DNA of 64,000 bases, taken from assembly GCA_934432885.1 (NCBI GenBank), contig CAKRYY010000011.1:1-64000 (forward strand). The letters are read 5' to 3'. Source of the stretch: an uncultured Lachnospiraceae bacterium. Lineage in GTDB: Bacteria > Bacillota > Clostridia > Lachnospirales > Lachnospiraceae. How positions within the stretch are numbered: position 1 is the stretch's first letter; each line of letters starts with the position of its first letter. The notes beneath the pieces were generated by a model. That model worked only from the letters and a program-made list of their open reading frames with translations, had not been told where the DNA came from and made no database searches. The position numbers and the translations under genes were made by a program. Shown here piece after piece: positions 42,880 through 49,969 of the stretch.

Positions 42880-42920
42880 GATGGCAGTTTACTGAAAAAG
42901 AATAGAAAAGAGGCATTATT

Positions 42921-43325
42921 ATGTTAAGACAGGTATCTATTTTTGCAGAAAATAAGAAAGGCACATTCCAGTCTATTACCGGAATCCTTGTCAAAGAAAA
43001 CATCAATATTCTCGGCTCCATCACAAACGACAGTGCAGAATACGGCATTGTACGCATGATTGTATCCGATACCGAGAGAGCGCTTGCAGCACTGCGCGCA
43101 AATGGTTATCTGTGCAAGGATGCAAATATCATCGGCGTTGAGATGACAGATGAGGTCGGCAGCTTAAACCATCTGCTCTTAGAGCTTGCTGATGGAAACA
43201 TCAATGTAGACTATACCTACCTGTGCTTTAACAGAGAAAGCGGCAAACCCATCATCATCCTGCATACAGAGGATATTTTCGAAGTGCAGAATCATCTGCG
43301 CGCAAAGGGATTTCTTGTGCAGTAA
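42921..43325 (+). CDS. Tandem ACT-domain protein
   Basis: This 134-residue protein consists of two ACT domains (about 4-68 and 72-134). The first is QVSIFAENKKGTFQSITGIL, then KENINILGSITNDSAEYGIV; the second is VGSLNHLLLELADGNINVDY. It has no enzyme domain. Stand-alone double ACT proteins bind amino acids and act as sensors or partners; a common Clostridial neighbour is phenylacetate-CoA ligase, absent here. The binding ligand and target are unknown. It converges on the NYN gene with a 3-nt gap. Confidence 0.9.
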   Translation: MLRQVSIFAENKKGTFQSITGILVKENINILGSITNDSAEYGIVRMIVSDTERALAALRANGYLCKDANIIGVEMTDEVGSLNHLLLELADGNINVDYTYLCFNRESGKPIIILHTEDIFEVQNHLRAKGFLVQ

Positions 43326-43328
43326 GCG

Positions 43329-44162
43329 TTATAAGCATCTGTAGGCAATGATGGTAACGGTTCCCTTGCCCGGATATTTCTTGATTTCATATTTATCCGG
43401 AAATGCCGCAATCAGCTGCGGCAGCTTGACAAATCCATAGGTTCTGGAGTCAAAATCCGGCTTTGCACGTTTGATAAAGGTACCCGCTGAGCTTACATTT
43501 ACGTAGCCGTCGTCATCCTGATATTTATCGGAGGCGATTCTGAGCAGATTATGGATTTCTTCAAAATCCGTTTCAGCGCCTGTATTCTCCAATTCAGGTT
43601 CTGCTGTAAGCTCCGTCTCGGCTGCATTTTCCGCTTCAGCAGCGGCGCTCTCCTTTGTCGTCCGCGTTTTCTTCTTTGTTTTTACGCGTTTCGGCGTTTC
43701 CTTTACGGCTTTGGCAGGCGTGCTTAAATTTTCCAAAAAGATAAATTCGTCGCAGGCATTGCGGAATGCCTCCGGCGTCTTTTTTTCTCCCACGCCAAAT
43801 ACATACACGCCTGATTCATGCAGCTTAATTGCCAGCGGCGTATAATCGCTGTCGCTTGCCACAATTACAAACGCATCATAAACCTCTTTATGCAGCAAAT
43901 CCATTGTATCAATTACCAGCGCCATATCCGTTGCATTTTTGCCGGTCACATAATCAAACTGCTGCTCTGCCTTAATTGCAAGGCGTTTCAATTCATTTTC
44001 CCAGTTTTTCAGCATCCCCTTTTTCCAATTTCCATAGGCGCGCTTTACCACGATTCGTCCATGCGTGGAAATCTCACGTATAACCGCCTCTATTTTGGAG
44101 ACCTGGGTATTATCTGCATCAATCAGAAGCACGATTTTCTGCAAATTATCCATGTTGTCCAT
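43329..44162 (-). CDS. NYN-domain RNase-like protein with C-terminal OST-HTH/LOTUS domain
   Basis: This 277-residue protein has an N-terminal NYN (PIN-like) nuclease domain (about 8-145). Acidic residues are seen in VLLIDADNTQVSKIE, DMALVIDTMDLL and VIVASDSDYTPLAIKL. A lysine/alanine-rich, low-complexity linker (about 150-195) follows. The LOTUS/OST-HTH domain (about 200-277) contains DDGYVNVSSAGTFIKRAKPD and a terminal YEIKKYPGKGTVTII. The family is thought to process RNA. SD AAGGAG precedes the ATG. The start may be the second Met (MDNLQK). Confidence 0.92.
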   Translation of the reverse strand: MDNMDNLQKIVLLIDADNTQVSKIEAVIREISTHGRIVVKRAYGNWKKGMLKNWENELKRLAIKAEQQFDYVTGKNATDMALVIDTMDLLHKEVYDAFVIVASDSDYTPLAIKLHESGVYVFGVGEKKTPEAFRNACDEFIFLENLSTPAKAVKETPKRVKTKKKTRTTKESAAAEAENAAETELTAEPELENTGAETDFEEIHNLLRIASDKYQDDDGYVNVSSAGTFIKRAKPDFDSRTYGFVKLPQLIAAFPDKYEIKKYPGKGTVTIIAYRCL

Positions 44163-44224
44163 ATTTTTCTCCTTCTCAATTTTCTTATCTTTTCGTTTCC
44201 CCTTTTTGTTTTTCGATTTTTTTC

Positions 44225-44253
44225 TTTCTATTTTAGTACAGCCGTGCTATAAT
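44225..44253 (+). promoter_or_regulatory. Promoter of tRNA-Ala
   Basis: Extended -10 TGC-TATAAT (44245-44253) with a weak TTTCTA -35 17 nt upstream; the tRNA begins 45 nt later. Confidence 0.65.
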
Positions 44254-44297
44254 AGCAGTTGAAATTACAGGGCAGGCTTTATCCTGCAATTCCATCT

Positions 44298-44370
44298 GGG
44301 GATATAGCTCAGTTGGGAGAGCGATGCGTTCGCAACGCATAGGTCAGGGGTTCGAGTCCCCCTATCTCCA
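44298..44370 (+). tRNA. tRNA-Ala (anticodon CGC)
   Basis: Cloverleaf of 73 nt. The acceptor GGGGATA/TATCTCC is paired with a G3:U70 wobble, the alanine identity element. The D arm is AGCTCAGTTGGGAGAGC. The anticodon stem ATGCG/CGCAT has loop TTCGCAA (anticodon CGC, codon GCG). The T arm is GGGGTTCGAGTCCCC. CCA is not encoded. Confidence 0.97.
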
Positions 44371-44372
44371 TG

Positions 44373-44402
44373 AGAGAGGCTTTTATAAGTCTCTCTTTTT
44401 TA
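44373..44402 (+). terminator. Terminator of tRNA-Ala
   Basis: AGAGAGGCTT (44373-44382) pairs with AAGTCTCTCT (44387-44396), with one G:U pair, then six T residues counting the final stem base. Confidence 0.9.
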
Positions 44403-44439
44403 TATCTTTGTATCACAGGAAATTTTTTCTTTTTCCGTC

Positions 44440-46128
44440 TTATTCCGAAAACCGCAGTCCTCTGTAACGGTTGATACACGCAAATATTTCCTGTCTGCGC
44501 GGCACTGCCAGAGATGAAAGCGCACTCAGAGCTTCCGGTCCTTTTTCTGCCAATAATTTCTCCAGCTGGTCCACCGCTTCTATAATCGTCCTTTTTCCAT
44601 CAAACAGCTCTTCCAGCAGCTTTATGATATAGCCAAGCGCTCTTGTCTGCTCTTCATCTATAAGCTGCTCCAGACCCCGCAGGATTACCGTATTTTTGGC
44701 TATGGAAACCTCGTCCTTTCCATAGGTTTTAATTTTGAGACGTTCTTCTGATAAAAGCTTTCCATCCTTCAGCGGAAATCTCTGCTGTCGGTATTTGGGA
44801 AACTTTGTTTTCTCCATCTCAAAGTCTGCAAAAGCTGCCGCCGCTGCCTTTGCCCTTTCGGTAATGTCCTTTGGAACATATTCCTTCATCTGAATAATCG
44901 TATCCGCTACATGAAAATAAGAACCGCTGCTGCCTGCAACCAAAATCGTCGATACGCCTTTATCCTCATACAGGCTGTTTACCCGCTCAATAAAGGGTGT
45001 AATCGGCTCGTCACCGTCCAAAACAACGCTCTGCATCAGGCGGTCCCGAATCATAAAGTTTGTCGCAGAGGTATCCTCATCCATCAAAAGCACACGGCTG
45101 CCGCTCTCAAGCGCCTCCATCAGCCCCGCTGCCTGCGAGGTGCTGCCGCTGGCATCCTCCGTATAGAAATGCGATGTATCCTTATGATTTGGCAGATTAC
45201 TGATGAACGGCGTAATATCTGCACCTGCAATGCTCCTGCCATCCTCCGCACGCAGCTTGACCGCCGTCTGGTCCGTAATGACAAGTTCTCTGCCGTCTCC
45301 GCCAATGTGGTCATAAACACCATCCTGAATTGCCTGCAAAATCGTGGATTTTCCATGATAGCCGCCGCCTACAAAAAGCGTAACGCCTCTGCGGATTCCC
45401 ATGCCGCTTACCTCTCCCCTGTGCGGCAGCGTCATTGTCACACGCATAGACTCTGGCGAAAGGAAGGGCACTGCTCCCTGCAAGGGTTTGGATGAAACGC
45501 CGCTCTGTCTCGGCAAAACAGAGCCATCTGCAATAAATGCACACAGCCCCATCAGGGGTAATTGTCTGCGGACCGCCTGCTGGTCCTCACAAAGCGCAAT
45601 CGCCCCTGCAAATGCTTTTTGGTTGATTCCGGAAAAATACAGGCTCTTACGAACGCAGTCCGGTAAAATTCCAAAAAGCATTTTTTCAAGCTCACCTGCA
45701 TTGACGCTTCTGCCATTTGCGGGAAAACCAGCCTCAAAGCGCAGTATGATTTCCTTTTTGTTGACACGGCACGCAGTACGCTCCAATACCTGCTGCCCGC
45801 AAAAGGATACTGCAAGCAGACCACTTTTTCCTGAACCCTTTGCCTGAAAGCTTCCGTTTTTTAACTCTCTTCCAAACAATCTGGTCAGATGATCCTGCAT
45901 CGCTATTCGTTTTGCCTTTTCATCATACCATTTCTCCGCAAAGCCAGCCTTCTGCATCGGGACACGCACAGAAATGCGGGAAGGCGCTGCAAAAGGGTCT
46001 CCCTGTACATGGTCAATGGAGAGCACGTACTCTCCAAAATCATATTCTCCACGCAGTTCCTTATATGCCGGATACCCTCTGTGGTCAATACTGTGAAGCT
46101 TTGTCCGTAACTCCGATGCCATTTTCAT
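44440..46128 (-). CDS. ABC-class ATPase of predicted regulatory type (PF09818-like)
   Basis: This 562-residue cytoplasmic protein belongs to the predicted ABC-class ATPase family. Its N-terminal domain (about 1-235) contains YDFGEYVLSIDHVQGDPFAA (about 28-47), a family hallmark. The ATPase core has GVTLFVGGGYHGKSTILQAI (Walker A, about 247-266) and SRVLLMDEDTSATNFMIRDR (Walker B, about 341-360). There is no transmembrane part. The cellular role of this family is not known; it is widespread in anaerobes. It is preceded by a structured leader with a strong hairpin. Confidence 0.9.
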   Translation of the reverse strand: MKMASELRTKLHSIDHRGYPAYKELRGEYDFGEYVLSIDHVQGDPFAAPSRISVRVPMQKAGFAEKWYDEKAKRIAMQDHLTRLFGRELKNGSFQAKGSGKSGLLAVSFCGQQVLERTACRVNKKEIILRFEAGFPANGRSVNAGELEKMLFGILPDCVRKSLYFSGINQKAFAGAIALCEDQQAVRRQLPLMGLCAFIADGSVLPRQSGVSSKPLQGAVPFLSPESMRVTMTLPHRGEVSGMGIRRGVTLFVGGGYHGKSTILQAIQDGVYDHIGGDGRELVITDQTAVKLRAEDGRSIAGADITPFISNLPNHKDTSHFYTEDASGSTSQAAGLMEALESGSRVLLMDEDTSATNFMIRDRLMQSVVLDGDEPITPFIERVNSLYEDKGVSTILVAGSSGSYFHVADTIIQMKEYVPKDITERAKAAAAAFADFEMEKTKFPKYRQQRFPLKDGKLLSEERLKIKTYGKDEVSIAKNTVILRGLEQLIDEEQTRALGYIIKLLEELFDGKRTIIEAVDQLEKLLAEKGPEALSALSSLAVPRRQEIFACINRYRGLRFSE

Positions 46129-46144
46129 AAGCTGTCCTTTCTTA

Positions 46145-46219
46145 CGCGGCTACCTGCACCGCTTTCGCCGGTTTCGCAAAAGGGGCAGTTACCTGCCCCT
46201 ATGCCTTTTTAATTTTAAC
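46145..46219 (-). promoter_or_regulatory. Structured leader of the ABC-class ATPase gene
   Basis: On the minus strand a perfect 8-bp stem AGGGGCAG/CTGCCCCT (46193-46200 with 46181-46188) is followed by TTTG. A second hairpin with a GAAA loop (ACCGGC-GAAA-GCGGT, about 46159-46173) follows. A possible -10 TAAAAT lies just upstream (about 46215). It may be an attenuator; it does not match a riboswitch class I know. Confidence 0.4.
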
Positions 46220-46325
46220 ATAGTTAACCGTTTTTTGCTACCGTTAGAAAAAGAGTTTGTATGCAGACTCCCTGCGCGCGAGCGATGCCAGCAAAGCAGG
46301 CAGGCTGCGCGAAATTCTCATCACG

Positions 46326-46376
46326 CAAAAACTCCCTTCCGTCGTATGGGCATCGCCCACATTCCCGGAAGGGAGT
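46326..46376 (-). terminator. Terminator of the repeat lipoprotein gene
   Basis: ACTCCCTTCCG (46331-46341) pairs with CGGAAGGGAGT (46366-46376), enclosing a TGGGC-ATC-GCCCA hairpin. On the minus strand TTTTTG follows. The neighbouring 46261-46320 is GC-rich and palindromic, holding no gene. Confidence 0.85.
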
Positions 46377-46419
46377 CCTCTAATTCATATCAGTATTTCC
46401 TGTAAGGAAAACGCCTATA

Positions 46420-47124
46420 TTACATAGCGTCTGCAACTGCACCAAGTACATCTAACAGGTCAACGATTGTTCCGTTCAGAGTCTCTGCATCGCTCTCATC
46501 AATTGTAGACTGGTCGATAGAACCCATCTCATTGATAATATCTGCTGTCTGGTTCAGAGCGTCCTCGATGCTTGCATCAGCTTCGATTTCGTCACTCTGA
46601 TAAGCTTCAGATACGATGTTGTAAGCGTCTACTAAAGTTGCATAGTTATCCTGAAGAGCAGCGAATGTCTCATCGGAGCATCCTTCGCCAGCGTCTGCTG
46701 CTTCAGCACCATCTGCAGGCTGCATACCATCAACTACCATAGAAAGTGCATCTAAGATCTGTCCGATTGCTTCGTTTAAGTCATAAGCGTCCTGATCTGT
46801 AATGCTTGCCTGATCAATCTCACCCATCTGGTTGATAACATCAGCTGCCTGATTCATAGCATCTTCGATGTCTGCATCTGCTGCAACTTCATCGCTCTCA
46901 TAAGCTTCTTTAACTGCATTGTAAGCATCTACCATAGCTGCGTAGCTGTCCTGAAGAGCTGCAAATGCTTCATCAGAGCATCCTTCGCCAGCGTCTGTTG
47001 CTTCATCAGCTGCTGCTTCTGTTGTTGTGCTTGCTTCCTTTGTCGTATCAGATCCACCACCGCATGCAACCAGTGTGAATGCCATTGCTGTAGCAACCAA
47101 TAAAACTAAGCTTTTCTTTTTCAT
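46420..47124 (-). CDS. Acidic lipoprotein of two tandem repeats
   Basis: Lipoprotein of 234 residues with lipobox FTLVACGGG (about 16-24). Two strongly similar approx. 90-residue acidic helical repeats follow: AGEGCSDEAFAALQDSYAAM (about 46-65) and AGEGCSDETFAALQDNYATL (about 144-163). Each ends in a hydrophobic LLDVL/ILDAL helix. Each repeat has one cysteine, so a disulfide is possible. No enzyme motif is seen; a binding or scaffold role on the cell surface is inferred. An A/T-rich leader and SD GAGGAG precede it. Confidence 0.82.
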   Translation of the reverse strand: MKKKSLVLLVATAMAFTLVACGGGSDTTKEASTTTEAAADEATDAGEGCSDEAFAALQDSYAAMVDAYNAVKEAYESDEVAADADIEDAMNQAADVINQMGEIDQASITDQDAYDLNEAIGQILDALSMVVDGMQPADGAEAADAGEGCSDETFAALQDNYATLVDAYNIVSEAYQSDEIEADASIEDALNQTADIINEMGSIDQSTIDESDAETLNGTIVDLLDVLGAVADAM

Positions 47125-47316
47125 TTTTTTCTCTCCTCTTTTTTGCTTTGATTTGTTGTTTGTTTCTTTTATTGCAATTGCACATGTTTTATGTACACTA
47201 CAATATCTTTTGAAAACTTATTACCGTTACCGCTATTAGTTCTACCAGATTTATCCCTGTCTTGCAAGCCTTTTTTGTTCAAACGGTAGTTTTCTTGATT
47301 AAATGGTAAATCTGTC

Positions 47317-49305
47317 CTACTCTGTCTCTGTATAGATAAGACCGTCCTCTACCGCGAAGTATGCAAGGTCGGAATAGTAGCTGTTATTCTGCATATCCAC
47401 CATTTCATAAAAGATAACGAAATTGCCATCTCCCAAGTCCTCTTCTGTAAACACGGTGTCCTCTGTTACGGTAATCGTATCCACCGGCACCTGCTCTGGT
47501 TCTTCTTCATCACCGGAGATCGTCATTGCATAATGCAGCGTAGTGATTTCATCTCCCGGCTCAAGCTGTACCAGATTCTTGTCCGCCATACCATTATCAT
47601 CAATGCCGCGTCTTGCTCCCAGAATAGAATATTCCTCATCCGTATAGCTGTATACCACACGCAGATTGTACTCATCGCCATTTAACAAAATCGGAACGGA
47701 ATACAGGTTATAATCATTACCCTCATATACAATTTCCATGTAGCACAGGCAGCCATCAATCGCTCCCCAGACGCCCCTGAAATTGTCACGGAAAATACCC
47801 TCGTCCCAATCCATATAAATATCATTGTCCCTGCCGAGCAGAAGAATAATATCGTCCTCCTCGCTCACATAGCAGAGCTGATAATAAACTGCCTGCAGTG
47901 TTGCAGCCGCCTCTGAGCCGATTTCCAGAACAGAATTTCCATCCTCATCCACATACAAAGGGAAATCCTCCAGCTCGGTATCCTGCGTAATCGTAATCTC
48001 AGGAATCTCTTCCTCGTAGCCAAGATCCTGCATATAGGCAAGCCCTTCATCGCTCATGTAGCCATATAATTCATAATCATACAAATACTGGAAAGCAGGG
48101 CTCGCACTGATGGATACAAAGCCGTCAAAATCATCCGTATCGCCATTATAGGAGTAATAGCAGGAAAGTCCTGTCGCCTCAGAGCGATAATCGCCGCTGA
48201 CATTGTATATAACACATTCCTCCAAAGCATCCAATACTGCCTGCGCGGTTTCCGGCAAAAGGTCCTCACTGTTTCGCACCAGATGCCCCATATCTACCAT
48301 GTTGGTATAGCCCTGATCAGGTGTGTTTCCGCCATAGTTCTCTGTCTGAACCGCGCGTCTGCCAAATTCTGCAAAAAAGGTACTATCCTCGCACGCCAGC
48401 GTCAGCGCTTCCTTTCCCAAATCATCATACGCATTTAAAAGCGGCTGTATCTTCTGTAAATCCACCACTGACAGCGTAGCCTCCTGCTCCATGCCAATGT
48501 CTTCACAGCCCTCCATATAGCTGTCACAGATTATCTGACCGAGTGCCGCACCGTCTATACCAGGATGGTCTCCAAGCGTCTGCACCCACTTATCGTAGCT
48601 CCAGCCACAGACAGGCTCCATTTCCTCACTTGCAACCAGATAATGTGAAACATCGCTTAGCATCCACGCCGTATCTATCGTCGCCATCAGACAGGTGTCA
48701 AAGCCAACGATATCAAAGGGCGGATTTTCCTCCGAAAGCTCATAAACACTGCCAAACGCCTGATACATTTCATCCAGTGTCAGCGAATCGTAATCATAAA
48801 TTTCATCAAATGCTGCACCGGAAACACTGCCGCCGCCATGATTCCAAAGCAGGAATATCGTATGGTCCGCCGGAAAATTCTCCTTACAAAAGCTCAGAAA
48901 GTCTGCAAGTGTCTCAGGGTCGCCCATGTCTGCTTCCGGCTGTGCTTCCAAAAAGGTAAGTCCATCACTGTCATACAAGTACCTGCCCTGCTGCCCTGCT
49001 TCCACATCCTCATGATACCATTCTCTCGCGCCTCCGGTTTCGATGATAACCTGCACGTTTTCCGGCAGGGATGTACATTGCAGCTCATATAAATCCATTG
49101 TTGCCGCCTCTGCATCCGACTCCAGATCACTGCCGCATAAATACCAGTAAATCGCCCACGTGCCTGCTTCATCCGGCGTTTCTTCCCAGCCCTCTACTGC
49201 CTGACCGCTCTGCGTGAGAATCTCTTCCTCGTCCTCACAGCCATATAAAAAGAACATAGCCAGCAGGAGCGCTGTGATAATCGTTAACAGCTTCTTTTTC
49301 CTCAT
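47317..49305 (-). CDS. Clostripain-related cysteine peptidase lipoprotein (C11)
   Basis: This 662-residue lipoprotein has lipobox MFFLYGCED (about 17-25). The C11/clostripain catalytic region has the catalytic His in IFLLWNHGGGSVSGAAFDEI (about 150-170) and the catalytic Cys in FDIVGFDTCLMATIDTAW (about 202-219). A long C-terminal region of beta-rich domains (about 420-662) follows. It should act outside the cell on Arg/Lys-type bonds by family analogy; specificity is unproven. The ORF is open 25 codons upstream, but GGGGAGGAG fixes the start at 49305. Confidence 0.9.
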   Translation of the reverse strand: MRKKKLLTIITALLLAMFFLYGCEDEEEILTQSGQAVEGWEETPDEAGTWAIYWYLCGSDLESDAEAATMDLYELQCTSLPENVQVIIETGGAREWYHEDVEAGQQGRYLYDSDGLTFLEAQPEADMGDPETLADFLSFCKENFPADHTIFLLWNHGGGSVSGAAFDEIYDYDSLTLDEMYQAFGSVYELSEENPPFDIVGFDTCLMATIDTAWMLSDVSHYLVASEEMEPVCGWSYDKWVQTLGDHPGIDGAALGQIICDSYMEGCEDIGMEQEATLSVVDLQKIQPLLNAYDDLGKEALTLACEDSTFFAEFGRRAVQTENYGGNTPDQGYTNMVDMGHLVRNSEDLLPETAQAVLDALEECVIYNVSGDYRSEATGLSCYYSYNGDTDDFDGFVSISASPAFQYLYDYELYGYMSDEGLAYMQDLGYEEEIPEITITQDTELEDFPLYVDEDGNSVLEIGSEAAATLQAVYYQLCYVSEEDDIILLLGRDNDIYMDWDEGIFRDNFRGVWGAIDGCLCYMEIVYEGNDYNLYSVPILLNGDEYNLRVVYSYTDEEYSILGARRGIDDNGMADKNLVQLEPGDEITTLHYAMTISGDEEEPEQVPVDTITVTEDTVFTEEDLGDGNFVIFYEMVDMQNNSYYSDLAYFAVEDGLIYTETE

Positions 49306-49361
49306 ATAATCTCCTCCCCTGTCAATTTGTGACATTTTGGTTTCTTTTTTTATAGTACAAT

Positions 49362-49397
49362 AAAAAAAGAAAGCGGGCAAGGCAAACTCCCGCTTTC
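49362..49397 (-). terminator. Terminator of the GNAT gene
   Basis: Perfect 9-bp stem GAAAGCGGG/CCCGCTTTC (arms 49369-49377 and 49389-49397) with a run of seven T residues on the minus strand. Confidence 0.93.
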
Positions 49398-49422
49398 TAT
49401 TCCTATAAATCTTTATAAATAT

Positions 49423-49935
49423 CTATAAGGCATAACTCATCTCATACCACTGCTCTGCGCCCCACACAGAAGCGGATATGCCTTCGTTATGGAAGCCCAT
49501 CCTCTCATACATCCCGACCTTTTCGGCAAGGCAGGTCAGAATTACCTTCTTTCTTCCTCGCTCCCGCTCTCTGGCAAGATAGCAGTCCACAATCGCCTTC
49601 GCCAGTCCCTGCCTGCGATACTGTGGAAGCACATCCAGTCCCAGCAGCATAACGGTATCTCCAAGGCGGTCATGCAGCTTTGCATCTGTAAAAAACGCAT
49701 CCCGAAACGCTGTTTCCCTGGTTGCAATTCCATTTAAAAATCCTGCCAGCTTTCCGGTTTCCCTGTCAACTGCAACCAGAAATACCTCCGGTGCTTCTGC
49801 AATCCGCTCCCGCATGCTGGCGGGCGAGCAGGCTTCATGCGGTGGAAAGCAAATCTGCTCTATTGCAATTGCCTGTTCTATTTCTTCGGGTAAAATTTCC
49901 CGCAATAAAAAACGCCTCTGAATCTCCTGTTTCAT
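49423..49935 (-). CDS. GNAT-family N-acetyltransferase
   Basis: This 170-residue protein has the GNAT fold. FLVAVDRETGKLAGFLNGIA (about 52-71) forms the central strands. The acetyl-CoA loop is VLPQYRRQGLAKAIVDCYLA (about 101-120), with the R/QxxGxA signature. KVGMYERMGFHNEGI (about 144-158) follows. The acceptor substrate is unknown. It lies 34 nt downstream of feoB on the same strand and ends in its own terminator. Confidence 0.9.
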   Translation of the reverse strand: MKQEIQRRFLLREILPEEIEQAIAIEQICFPPHEACSPASMRERIAEAPEVFLVAVDRETGKLAGFLNGIATRETAFRDAFFTDAKLHDRLGDTVMLLGLDVLPQYRRQGLAKAIVDCYLARERERGRKKVILTCLAEKVGMYERMGFHNEGISASVWGAEQWYEMSYAL

Positions 49936-49969
49936 TTTATCGTTATCTCCTTTTTATAGCTATCTCTTT

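Noticed and set aside
42764-43057. 97-codon minus-strand ORF overlapping the ACT-domain gene
   Set aside because: It overlaps both divergent promoters and the start of a well-supported gene, and has no domain.
46145-46219. c-di-GMP (GEMM) riboswitch upstream of the ABC-class ATPase
   Set aside because: A GCAGGTAGC-like stretch and GAAA loop resemble parts of GEMM, but the conserved order and flanking pairings are absent.
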